Source: Dechloromonas denitrificans
GTDB lineage: Bacteria > Pseudomonadota > Gammaproteobacteria > Burkholderiales > Rhodocyclaceae
Assembly (NCBI RefSeq): GCF_020510665.1
Contig: NZ_CP075187.1
Coordinates: 186,001-250,000 of the forward strand
Direction of reading: 5' to 3'
Length of the DNA: 64,000 nt
Shown here: in pieces, positions 9,170 to 16,582 of the stretch
Position numbering within the stretch: the first letter of the stretch is position 1
Layout: each line of letters opens with the position of its first letter
The notes under the pieces: generated by a model
Told to the model about the DNA's origin: nothing
The model's input: the letters and a program-made list of their open reading frames with translations, nothing else
The model's database searches: none
Translations under genes and position numbers: made by a program

Positions 9170-10597
9170 TCAGGCAGAAGGAGTTGAAGGATGGAATCCA
9201 CCACCCACGGCGCGGTACAAGGTGATCCAGGCCCGGTGTCGTTCGAGGTCGAGCGTGCGTGCAGTTGAGTCGGCTAACCAGGATTGACGCTGACTGTCTT
9301 CATATTCAAGGCGATTGATCATTCCCTGTTGCAGCAAGTTTCGACTGCTCCCTAAAGCAACACGGGCCTGCTCAGCAATAATGCGGCTTTCCAGCCAGCG
9401 CTGTTCAATGCTGTTGAGCAGAACGAGCGCTTCCTCTACCTCGCGTACCCCTTGCCTGACACGTGCCTGGTAGGTGACAAGCGCGGCGCGAAGATCCGCC
9501 TCGGCCGCGAGTTGATCCGCTGCGCGTTTGCCCGCATCAAAGATTGGCAAGTTCACGGCTAGTGGTCCGAAGGTCCACGTACTCGCATTCGTTGTGGTCC
9601 CGGCGAAAACGAAATTTCCGTAACCGACAAAGCCCTCCAAGCTTAATCTGGGGAGTCGCGCCGATTCAGCCTGCACAACTTTGGCCTGGGCTTGTAAAAC
9701 ATCGCGTTCAGCAATGTAAAGATCAGGACGTTGGGCAAGTGACTGCGCCGGGATGGCCGAAATGGCAAAGGGCGTTGGCGTGCTTTCACGAGCCCAAACA
9801 GGTAGCAGGAGCTTTTCCAGATCGCTTTCACTTTTGGCGGTCATTGCCACCAGCCCCTTGAGCTGAATGTCGCAAGTTGCGTGCTGTTGTTGAAGTCGTG
9901 CGCGACTATCAGCAGCATTGGTCCGCGCAGAAGCAAGGGCCATATTCGACGCCATGCCTGCCTGTAGGGAAAGTCGAGTCAATCGTTCGGACTCGCCAAA
10001 TGAAGCAGCCGCCTTCTGAGCCAATTCGAGTTGCTGGCGGCAGATGTGCGAAGCGTGGTAGAGGTCAGCCACTTCTGCGGCAATCAGAATACGAGCATCG
10101 TGCCATTGCGCCTGAGCACTTTCGTGCTGCGCCCGCGCCGATGCGGTATTGACGCCGCTCAAGCTGGCCATGTCCAATACCCAACCGATCTGGACACCCG
10201 TTTGGTTTTGCGTGTACGTACCGCTATAAAGCGGAGCATGCATCTTGCTGCTCGAAGCCGTTGCAGACAGCTCCGGCAGTAGCTTCGAAACCATTTGTGC
10301 CTGCTGAGCCCTTGATTGTTCGATACGTGCCAAGGCCGTAGCCACTGTCGGGCTCACATTCTGGGCTGCTTCAATGAGTTCAGCCAATTCCGGTTCGTCT
10401 TGTGATTGCCACCAGTCCTGAAGCTCAATTGATCGAACGTTGTCTGAATGGTGAGCTCCCCATTGTTGCGGAATCTGCGGGTTCTCGATAAGTCGAGGCA
10501 GTGGTTGCAGTGTCGAGCATCCGCCCAGAAGTAATGTGGCCGAAGCAGCAAAGGCCACGCCTATCCGGCGAATCAGAGGGGAGAAAGATGATTTCAT
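9170..10597 (-). CDS. Outer-membrane efflux channel lipoprotein (NodT/OprM type)
   Basis: The 475-residue protein starts with a lipoprotein signal peptide ending at LLLGGCSTLQPLP. It contains two copies of the long-helix outer-membrane-factor repeat, for example around VATALARIEQSRAQQAQMVSKL and later ADLRAALVTYQARVRQGVREVEEALVLL. It is the outer-membrane exit duct for the RND pump and is first in the structural operon. The 88-bp gap between the TetR gene and this gene has no clear palindrome; an AGTGAGCACA stretch at 10631-10640 is only a weak half-site match to the TetR operator candidate. Confidence 0.92.
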   Translation of the reverse strand: MKSSFSPLIRRIGVAFAASATLLLGGCSTLQPLPRLIENPQIPQQWGAHHSDNVRSIELQDWWQSQDEPELAELIEAAQNVSPTVATALARIEQSRAQQAQMVSKLLPELSATASSSKMHAPLYSGTYTQNQTGVQIGWVLDMASLSGVNTASARAQHESAQAQWHDARILIAAEVADLYHASHICRQQLELAQKAAASFGESERLTRLSLQAGMASNMALASARTNAADSRARLQQQHATCDIQLKGLVAMTAKSESDLEKLLLPVWARESTPTPFAISAIPAQSLAQRPDLYIAERDVLQAQAKVVQAESARLPRLSLEGFVGYGNFVFAGTTTNASTWTFGPLAVNLPIFDAGKRAADQLAAEADLRAALVTYQARVRQGVREVEEALVLLNSIEQRWLESRIIAEQARVALGSSRNLLQQGMINRLEYEDSQRQSWLADSTARTLDLERHRAWITLYRAVGGGFHPSTPSA

Positions 10598-10685
10598 TGT
10601 CTATAGATCAAGATGGATATGCACAAAACGAGTGAGCACATACGCATTTAAATGACGGGGTTGCATAGTGCGAATTGCCACTGTT

Positions 10686-11261
10686 CTAACTATCGGGAGT
10701 GATTGCCTTCCACATCACCGCAAAACCAGCCTTCTTGTAGGCATTGATCAAGTCAGGGTGTGCGGTTGCCAAGGCGACGGTTGTGTTAGCGATTGCTGTC
10801 AGAACAGAATCCATAAACTCCGTTGACTCTGCCTGGCTGAGACCTTCGATACAGGCCGCTTCGAGTTTGACTCCGACTTCTCCACAAAGCTTCATCGCTT
10901 TGTCGAGTTGCTCCGGCGCCAACTTCCCGGAGACCGCCAACTGGTTCATCGTTGCGTACGCCGCCGGATTTGCAATCCCCCAATCAATGTAGTTATCCCA
11001 CATGATCTGGGTGCGGTGCTTGATGGAAACAGATGAGTCGCAATTACGATCCAAACACGCTTCCAATTCGTCTATCAGATAATCAAAAACGGATGCCAGC
11101 AGGATATCCTTGGTTGCAAAATAGCGAAAGAGAGTCCCCTCCGCAACGCCTGCCAACTTTGCGATAGACGCAGTTGAAGCCCCCAAACCTTGGGTTGCTA
11201 TTACTTCCGTAGCTGAATGAAGAAGTGCCTGTTGTTTATCTTCACTGCGAGGGCGAGCCAT
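10686..11261 (-). CDS. TetR/AcrR-family repressor of the RND operon
   Basis: The 191-residue product has the TetR N-terminal DNA-binding helix-turn-helix: GASTASIAKLAGVAEGTLFRYF at about residues 28-49, followed by ATKDILL. The C-terminal ligand domain is diverse, as usual. I start it at the ATG at 11261, giving MARPRSEDK; a TTG three codons upstream is less likely. It is transcribed in the same direction as, and 88 bp before, the efflux operon, so local repression of both units is expected. The inducer is unknown. Confidence 0.9.
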   Translation of the reverse strand: MARPRSEDKQQALLHSATEVIATQGLGASTASIAKLAGVAEGTLFRYFATKDILLASVFDYLIDELEACLDRNCDSSVSIKHRTQIMWDNYIDWGIANPAAYATMNQLAVSGKLAPEQLDKAMKLCGEVGVKLEAACIEGLSQAESTEFMDSVLTAIANTTVALATAHPDLINAYKKAGFAVMWKAITPDS

Positions 11262-11280
11262 GTTGAGCAATGTCTATTAA

Positions 11281-11294
11281 TGAGTGATTACTCA
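11281..11294. promoter_or_regulatory. Candidate TetR operator
   Basis: TGAGTGATTACTCA is an inverted repeat with perfect 5-bp arms (TGAGT / ACTCA) located 20 bp upstream of the TetR start. The size and place suit TetR-family autoregulation. That this regulator binds it is inference. Confidence 0.5.
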
Positions 11295-11569
11295 ATTATA
11301 TAAAGCAAGGGCTAGTGTTGCAAGCGAATTTTTTTGTGGTTGGTCTCGCTGAGGAGAGGGAGCGCTCCTTCTGCTCAAGTAGCTGACTTCTTAAAGGGCT
11401 AGCAACGGCTGATACTATGCACTTTGCGGTCACTCAACTGAGTTACCCCGACCGTCCACTTTGGCCGACAAGCAGTCCAACTAACAATAAACCAGCTTTC
11501 CACCTACCACCTGCGAAACAACAATCACAGACTCGGCAGGTGTCTTTATTCACCCCAAAACATGGTGCG
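11295..11569. other. Non-coding stretch between the TetR gene and glutathione peroxidase
   Basis: About 275 bases without a credible gene on either strand. It contains AT-rich patches and no clear terminator, repeat or RNA structure that I can support. It probably holds the TetR promoter at its left end. Confidence 0.5.
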
Positions 11570-12109
11570 TTAAAGCAGCCCCTCAATCGTCGTAATCAGT
11601 GCTTCCGCATCCGGCTTGGTATCTGGTGCAAAGCGCCGGACGACCTGGCCGTTGCGGTCGACGAGGATTTTTTCGAAATTCCACAGCACTTCCGGGCGCG
11701 GGGTTGGTTCGATGCCGTAGCCGCGTAGTTGTTCTTCCATGACGGCGCGTGCCTCGGTGTCCGGGTGGGCGGCGATCAGGTGGCTGTAGAGCGGGTGGCG
11801 CGCTTCACCAGTAACGACAATCTTGCTGTAGAGCGGGAAGCGGATGCCGAAATTGCTGGTGCAGAAGCTGGCGATTTCGGCGTTGCTGCCCGGTTCCTGC
11901 CCGGCGAAATCGTTGGCCGGAAAGCCGAGGACGGTGAAGCCGCGTTCGGTGTAACGTTCGTGCAGGGCTTCCAGTCCGGCGTATTGCGGTGTCAGGCCGC
12001 ATTTCGAGGCGACGTTGACGATCAGCATCACCTTGCCCTGGTGCGGGCGCAGGTTGGTGGCGGTGCCGTCGATCTGCTGGAGCGGAATATCGTAGAGTGC
12101 GTCGTTCAT
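11570..12109 (-). CDS. Glutathione peroxidase family protein (BtuE-like thiol peroxidase)
   Basis: The 179-residue protein has the family signatures NVASKCGLTPQY, with the peroxidatic cysteine near residue 37, GFPANDFAGQEPGSNAEI and WNFEKILVDRNGQVVRRF. It uses cysteine rather than selenocysteine and has no signal peptide, so it reduces hydroperoxides in the cytoplasm. AAGGACAATTC precedes the ATG at 12109. Bacterial members often take electrons from thioredoxin; which donor is used here cannot be seen. It appears to be a single-gene unit. Confidence 0.9.
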   Translation of the reverse strand: MNDALYDIPLQQIDGTATNLRPHQGKVMLIVNVASKCGLTPQYAGLEALHERYTERGFTVLGFPANDFAGQEPGSNAEIASFCTSNFGIRFPLYSKIVVTGEARHPLYSHLIAAHPDTEARAVMEEQLRGYGIEPTPRPEVLWNFEKILVDRNGQVVRRFAPDTKPDAEALITTIEGLL

Positions 12110-12149
12110 GAATTGTCCTTGGCGTGGTGAGCGTTGATTTTCAGGCTTC

Positions 12150-12169
12150 TGCTGCGGTCGACCGCAGCA
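12150..12169. repeat. Perfect 20-bp palindrome with a GGTCGACC core
   Basis: TGCTGCGGTC and GACCGCAGCA are exact reverse complements, giving an 8-bp stem with a TCGA tetraloop. It lies in the gap between the 3' end of the PaaY-like gene and the start of the peroxidase gene, 27 bp after the former's stop. It could act as a transcript-end structure. The same core recurs in other gaps of this window. Confidence 0.6.
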
Positions 12170-12196
12170 ATCAGACCGTTTTCAGGCGGCCGCGTT

Positions 12197-12817
12197 TCAG
12201 CTCTTGCCGGATTTCTTCAGTTCAACGAGCGGGATCACGTCGGGAATATGGATGCGTTTACGGTCGGCCTCGACTTCGCTCAGCGGATCGGTTTCAACCA
12301 TGGTCGCCAGGCAGCGCCGGGTCAGGTCCTGATAGGTTTTGGTACCTTCGCCTTTCCAGGCGATTTCTTCGTCGGATAGCGTGCGAATAACCTTGGCCGG
12401 CATGCCGGCGACCAGGCTGCGGGCCGGAATTTCGGCGCCGGCCTTGACGAAGGCGCTGGCGGCGACAATGGCTGATTCGCCGATCACGGCATTGTCCATG
12501 ATCACTGCATTCATGCCGATCAGGGCGTTCTTGCCGATGCGGCAGCCGTGCAATACCGCGCCATGGCCGATGTGGCCGTTTTCCTCGACCACGGTGTCGG
12601 TGCCGGGAAAGCCGTGCATGACGCAGGTGTCCTGCAGATTGGCGCCGCGTTCCAGGATCAGCCGGCCGAAATCGCCGCGCAGGCTGGCGCAGGGGCCGAT
12701 GTAACAGCCCGGTCCGACGATGACGTCGCCGATCAGCACGGCGCTGGGATGAACGAAGGCAGTGGGATCGACGACCGGTACAATGCCGTCGATGGCGTAG
12801 ACGCGCAGGGAATTCAT
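12197..12817 (-). CDS. Gamma-carbonic-anhydrase-like hexapeptide-repeat protein (PaaY/CaiE type)
   Basis: The 206-residue protein is a left-handed beta-helix built from hexapeptide repeats, with [19 protein letters not shown] at about residues 24-42 and [21 protein letters not shown] at about 81-101. Histidines at LHG and GHGAVLHG match the gamma-class zinc ligands. The long C-terminal helix region ([22 protein letters not shown]) is as in PaaY, a thioesterase-type protein linked to phenylacetate catabolism. TCAGGAG precedes the ATG. It is divergent from an IclR regulator 78 bp away. Whether it is a carbonic anhydrase or a PaaY-type thioesterase cannot be decided from sequence alone. Confidence 0.82.
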   Translation of the reverse strand: MNSLRVYAIDGIVPVVDPTAFVHPSAVLIGDVIVGPGCYIGPCASLRGDFGRLILERGANLQDTCVMHGFPGTDTVVEENGHIGHGAVLHGCRIGKNALIGMNAVIMDNAVIGESAIVAASAFVKAGAEIPARSLVAGMPAKVIRTLSDEEIAWKGEGTKTYQDLTRRCLATMVETDPLSEVEADRKRIHIPDVIPLVELKKSGKS

Positions 12818-12826
12818 GACTTGCTC

Positions 12827-12854
12827 CTGACAAAACGAGCTGGAATTCTATAAA
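12827..12854 (+). promoter_or_regulatory. Candidate sigma-70 promoter of the IclR gene
   Basis: CTGACA at 12827-12832 and TATAAA at 12849-12854 are separated by 16 bp and lie about 40 bp upstream of the chosen start. Both hexamers are close to consensus. Confidence 0.55.
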
Positions 12855-12895
12855 ATAAAAGCGATTTCGTAATGCAGAATCTTCAAGGGGCGGTC

Positions 12896-13684
12896 ATGAG
12901 TGACGAAATGGAAGGCAAACACGGCGTCCAGTCGCTGGAAATCGGGATGAGTATCCTGCGCGCCATGGTCAAGGGGCAGCGCTCGATGATGCTCAAGGAC
13001 ATTGCGGCGGCGGCGGACATGCCGGCCTCCAAGGCGCACCGCTATCTGGTCAGCCTGATTCGTGCCGGGCTGGTCGGGCAGGACCCGCTGACTTCCCGTT
13101 ACGACCTCGGACCGTTCGCCTTGAATATCGGCCTGGTGGCGATTGACCGGCTCGACCGGGTGCGCCTCGGCCTGGCGGCAATTGCCGAATTGCGCGACAA
13201 GATCAACGAAACGACCGCGCTTGCCGTGTGGGGCGATACCGGGCCGGTGATCGTGCGCTGGGAGCGTCCGCGCCGCCCGATCACCGTCAATGTGGTGACC
13301 GGTACGGCGCTTGATCCACTGACTTCGGCCAGCGGCCGGGTTTTTTCTGCCTGGTTGCCCAAGGAAACCGTTGGCCGCCTGATCGAACGTCGTCTCAAGG
13401 GGCCGGACCTGCCGCCGGAGTTGCAGACGCGCGCCGAGGTCGAGGCCATGCTGGCGCAAGTGCGGGCCGATGGTTACGCCAGCGTTTCCGGCTACCACCT
13501 GGTGCCCGGCGTGGAGGCGCTGGCGGCGCCGGTGTTCAATTTCAAGAATGAAATCACCATCGCCATGCTGGTGGTCGGCGTCAAGGGCATGTTCGACATG
13601 GATCCGGCCGGGCCGGTGGTCGGGCCGCTCAAGGAGGCCGCCGCCGAATTGTCGGTGCGTCTCGGGTACACCGGCGACCGCTGA
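12896..13684 (+). CDS. IclR-family transcriptional regulator
   Basis: The 262-residue product has an N-terminal winged helix (QSLEIGMSILRAM, then LKDIAAAADMPASKAHRYLVSL near residues 36-57) and a C-terminal IclR effector domain (TTALAVWGDTGPVIVRWERP, YASVSGYHLVPGVEALAAPVF). I chose the ATG at 12896, which follows AAGGGGCGGTC, rather than an in-frame ATG eight codons upstream with no ribosome site. IclR proteins commonly control aromatic or acid catabolism. Its targets here may be the divergent PaaY-like gene, the downstream liv operon, or both. Confidence 0.9.
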   Translation: MSDEMEGKHGVQSLEIGMSILRAMVKGQRSMMLKDIAAAADMPASKAHRYLVSLIRAGLVGQDPLTSRYDLGPFALNIGLVAIDRLDRVRLGLAAIAELRDKINETTALAVWGDTGPVIVRWERPRRPITVNVVTGTALDPLTSASGRVFSAWLPKETVGRLIERRLKGPDLPPELQTRAEVEAMLAQVRADGYASVSGYHLVPGVEALAAPVFNFKNEITIAMLVVGVKGMFDMDPAGPVVGPLKEAAAELSVRLGYTGDR

Positions 13685-13714
13685 AGGTTTTCCCTCGTGC
13701 CGGCTTTGCCTGAC

Positions 13715-13738
13715 AAGACCCGCTATTCGGCGGGTCTT
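13715..13738 (+). terminator. Hairpin terminator after the IclR gene
   Basis: AAGACCCGC and GCGGGTCTT form a perfect 9-bp stem with a 6-base loop, 30 bp after the stop codon. The T-stretch that follows is short, so termination may be partial. Confidence 0.6.
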
Positions 13739-13803
13739 TGCATTTGCCGCGGTCGACACGGGTTTTTGGCAAAAAATGCCGATAAATCAGCCGGATAATT
13801 CTT

Positions 13804-13839
13804 GATACATAAGATGCAAAAAATTGCATTATTTGTATC
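13804..13839. promoter_or_regulatory. Long imperfect inverted repeat upstream of the liv operon
   Basis: Two 16-base arms, GATACATAAGATGCAA and TTGCATTATTTGTATC, pair at 13 of 16 positions around an AAAA centre. The repeat ends 8 bp before the -35 hexamer of the candidate liv promoter, so its centre is near -61, a usual activator position. It may be the binding site of the IclR protein encoded upstream; that is inference. Confidence 0.55.
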
Positions 13840-13847
13840 ATTTCCCA

Positions 13848-13876
13848 TTGACAGAAGTTGTTCTGTATTTCAGAAT
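13848..13876 (+). promoter_or_regulatory. Candidate promoter of the liv operon
   Basis: TTGACA at 13848-13853 and CAGAAT at 13871-13876 are 17 bp apart. The -35 is perfect and the -10 is fair. A small inverted repeat GAAGT-AAT-ACTTC follows at 13892-13904. Confidence 0.6.
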
Positions 13877-13938
13877 CAATTCCACTAATGTGAAGTAATA
13901 CTTCCATACGGCTGCGGCCGATAACAACAGGAGGCGAG

Positions 13939-13998
13939 ATGAACGAGAGAGCAGCGGTGCGCACGGCGGCTGCGCCGACAGGGAAGGTGGGTGTCTGA
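13939..13998 (+). CDS. Putative 19-codon leader peptide overlapping livH
   Basis: An ATG preceded by a perfect AGGAGG seven bases upstream opens a 19-codon frame, rich in alanine and arginine, that ends in TGA at 13996-13998. The livH ATG shares the final A of that stop (TGATG), so livH translation is probably coupled to this frame. livH itself has only a weak ribosome site (GGTGGG). No stem-loop attenuator of the amino-acid type is evident and there is no run of one amino acid. It may simply be a translational coupling device. Confidence 0.5.
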   Translation: MNERAAVRTAAAPTGKVGV

Positions 13999-14873
13999 TG
14001 CTGGCCCAGTTCCTGCAATTCCTATTTTCCGGTGTCACGGTCGGTGCGACTTACGCGCTGGCCGCGCTCGGCTTCACGTTGATCTACAACGCCAGCAACG
14101 TCATCAATTTCGCCCAGGGCGAGTTCATCATGCTCGGCGGCATGCTGGCGGTGTTCTTTACCCAGGCTGGCCTGCCTTTGCCGGTTGCGCTGGTGCTGGC
14201 CATCCTGATTCCGGCGATTGTCGGCGTGGTCGTTGAAAAACTGGCGATCGAACCGGTCAAGGGAGCCGAAACGGTCACGCTGATCATCATCACCATCGGC
14301 GCTTCGCTGGTCATTCGCGGCCTGGTTCAGGTCTGGCTCGGCAAAGGCACGCACAGCCTGCCGGCCTTCTCGGGCGACACGCCGATCGAGATTCTCGGTG
14401 CGACGCTGATGCCGCAGAGCTTGTGGGTACTCGGCGTGACGGCGCTGGTCGTCGTCGCACTGTGGTACTTCTTTAACCGTACGCTGCAGGGCAAGGCCAT
14501 GCTGGCCACCTCGTTCAACCGTCTGGCGGCTGAACTGGTCGGGATCAACACCAGCTGGGTGCTGTTCATGAGCTTCGCGATGTCGGCCGCGCTGGGCGCG
14601 CTGGGCGGCATTCTGGTCACGCCGATTACGCTGACTTCCTACGATGTCGGGATCATGCTCGGCCTCAAGGGCTTCGTTGCAGCCGTGGTTGGTGGTCTGG
14701 GCAACGGCCTCGGCGCGGTGCTCGGCGGCTTGCTGGTCGGTATTTTGGAAGCCATGGGGGCGGGCTACATTTCGTCCGCCTACAAGGATGCCATTCCCTT
14801 CGTGCTGATCCTGCTCATTCTCTTCTTCATGCCGCGCGGTCTGTTTGGCGGCAAATCGACGGATCGGGTGTAA
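13998..14873 (+). CDS. livH: Branched-chain-type ABC transporter permease (LivH family)
   Basis: The 291-residue protein has about eight hydrophobic segments. Family motifs include LTLIYNASNVINFAQGEFIMLGG near residues 24-45 and GFVAAVVGGLGNGLGAVLGG near 220-240, the loop that contacts the ATPase. It is one half of the inner-membrane channel with LivM. Transporters of this family move hydrophobic amino acids, but in aromatic degraders many import aromatic acids, and the neighbourhood makes that possible. No periplasmic binding protein gene accompanies it here. Confidence 0.9.
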   Translation: MLAQFLQFLFSGVTVGATYALAALGFTLIYNASNVINFAQGEFIMLGGMLAVFFTQAGLPLPVALVLAILIPAIVGVVVEKLAIEPVKGAETVTLIIITIGASLVIRGLVQVWLGKGTHSLPAFSGDTPIEILGATLMPQSLWVLGVTALVVVALWYFFNRTLQGKAMLATSFNRLAAELVGINTSWVLFMSFAMSAALGALGGILVTPITLTSYDVGIMLGLKGFVAAVVGGLGNGLGAVLGGLLVGILEAMGAGYISSAYKDAIPFVLILLILFFMPRGLFGGKSTDRV

Positions 14874-14875
14874 GC

Positions 14876-15808
14876 ATGAAAAAGAACGCGTATTTCGGGC
14901 TGTTTATCGTCATGGCCATCCTCGCTGTGTTGCCTTTCGTGCTGCCCAACAGCTTCTACATGGATCTGGCGATCCGCATGGCGATCAATGCCGTGATCGT
15001 GCTCGGCCTGAATCTGCTGATCGGCTTTGCCGGTCAGATCAGTCTCGGTCATGCCGGTTTTCTGGGTATCGGCGCCTATGCCTCGGCCGTCCTGCCGACG
15101 CATTTCGGCTGGCATCCGGTGCTCGCCATGGCGGCGGGGGCTGTCGCAACTGGTATTCTGGCTGCGCTGGTCGCCCGGCCGATCTTCAAGTTGAAAGGCC
15201 ACTATCTGGCGATGGCGACGCTCGGTCTCGGCATCATCCTGAGCATCGCCTTGCGCAACGAGGCTGCGTGGACGGGCGGGCCGGACGGTATGCCGGTTCC
15301 GGCGATGGCCCTGTTCGGTTTTGAGCTTTCTTCGGACAAGCAGTGGTACTGGGTGGTGGCGTTGCTGCTCTCGGTCAGCGTCTGGGCTTCACTCAACCTG
15401 ATCGATTCACCGTTCGGCCGCGCTTTGCGCGCCTTGCATGGTTCTGAAGTGGCCTCGCAGGTGGTCGGTGTCGATGTGGTGCGCTACAAGGTTGCGATTT
15501 TCGTCATGTCGGCGGTGTTCGCCAGCCTGATGGGCAGCGTCACGGCGCACTACGTGGGTTTCGTGACGCCGAATCTGGCCGATTTCTTCCACTCCATCGA
15601 ACTGGTCACCATGGTCGTCATCGGCGGCATGGCTTCGGTCTATGGCTCGCTGGTCGGCGCCGTGCTGCTGACCGCGCTGCCGCAGGCGCTGGCTACCTTC
15701 GAAGGCTGGGAAACCGTCGCTTTCGGTTCGATTTTGATGATCTGCATGATCTTCATGCCAAAGGGCCTGGTCCCGACGCTGGCCGCCAAGTTCGGCAAGG
15801 GAGAATGA
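14876..15808 (+). CDS. livM: Branched-chain-type ABC transporter permease (LivM family)
   Basis: The 310-residue protein is a polytopic membrane protein with the LivM signatures LGLNLLIGFAGQISLGHAGFLGIGAYASA (residues about 41-69) and GSVTAHYVGFVTPNLADFFHSIELVTMVVIGGMAS-like segment near the C-terminus. It starts 2 bp after the livH stop and runs into livG. It forms the second half of the translocation pore. Confidence 0.9.
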   Translation: MKKNAYFGLFIVMAILAVLPFVLPNSFYMDLAIRMAINAVIVLGLNLLIGFAGQISLGHAGFLGIGAYASAVLPTHFGWHPVLAMAAGAVATGILAALVARPIFKLKGHYLAMATLGLGIILSIALRNEAAWTGGPDGMPVPAMALFGFELSSDKQWYWVVALLLSVSVWASLNLIDSPFGRALRALHGSEVASQVVGVDVVRYKVAIFVMSAVFASLMGSVTAHYVGFVTPNLADFFHSIELVTMVVIGGMASVYGSLVGAVLLTALPQALATFEGWETVAFGSILMICMIFMPKGLVPTLAAKFGKGE

Positions 15809-15810
15809 GC

Positions 15811-16572
15811 ATGGCTTTGCTCGACGTATCCAACCTTTCCATCCAGTTCGGCGGCGTCAAGGCTGTCCAGAATGTTAGTTTCAGCATTGATGCAGGCATC
15901 GTTTATGCCGTGATCGGCCCGAACGGCGCCGGCAAGACGACGCTGTTCAACCTGATTACCGGGGTCTACAAGCCAAGCAGCGGCGAAATCCGGCTGGAGG
16001 GCGAGTCGATCGGCGGCAAGTCGCCGAACGAACTGGCGACGCGCGGTGTGGCGCGGACTTTCCAGAACCTGCAGATCTGCATGAATATGAGTGCCATCGA
16101 GAACGTGATGGTCGGTGCGCACCTGCGGCTTGACCGCAATTTGCTCAAGGCTGCCTTGCGTTTCCCGACCCTGAAACGGCGTGATGCCGAGATGCGCCGT
16201 GAAGCGGCCGAGCTGATGGCTTTTGTCGGCCTCGAAAAATATGTCGAGGCACGGGCCGACGCGATGTCCTACGGCGCGCTCAAGCGGCTTGAAATTGCCC
16301 GTGCGCTGGCCATGAAGCCGCGCCTGATTTTCCTCGACGAACCGGCCGCCGGTCTCAATCCGAAGGAAACCATCGAAGTGGATCATCTGGTCCGCAAGAT
16401 TGCCGATTCTGGCGTGACGGTGGTGCTCGTCGAGCACGACATGAAGATGGTGATGAACCTGTCGGACCGCATCCTGGTGCTCGATTACGGCAAGAAACTG
16501 GCCGAAGGCACGGGTGAGGAAGTTCGCCGGAATCCGGACGTGATTGCTGCCTATCTCGGCGCGCACGCATAA
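15811..16572 (+). CDS. livG: Branched-chain-type ABC transporter ATP-binding protein (LivG family)
   Basis: The 253-residue ATPase has Walker A GPNGAGKTT, a signature MSYGALKRLEIARALA, Walker B LIFLDEPAAGLNP and the H-loop in VVLVEHDMKMV. The signature has AL in place of the more usual QQ. I use the ATG at 15811, seven bases after GGAG, rather than the ATG at 15805 that overlaps the livM stop. It pairs with the LivF-type ATPase encoded next, which has an unusual N-terminal extension. Confidence 0.9.
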   Translation: MALLDVSNLSIQFGGVKAVQNVSFSIDAGIVYAVIGPNGAGKTTLFNLITGVYKPSSGEIRLEGESIGGKSPNELATRGVARTFQNLQICMNMSAIENVMVGAHLRLDRNLLKAALRFPTLKRRDAEMRREAAELMAFVGLEKYVEARADAMSYGALKRLEIARALAMKPRLIFLDEPAAGLNPKETIEVDHLVRKIADSGVTVVLVEHDMKMVMNLSDRILVLDYGKKLAEGTGEEVRRNPDVIAAYLGAHA

Positions 16573-16582
16573 GGGGAAGAAC

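Noticed and set aside
13882..13899. A further copy of the HpaR-type palindrome in the liv leader
   Set aside because: Only the left half (CCACTAA) fits; the right half does not, so it falls below the other copies.
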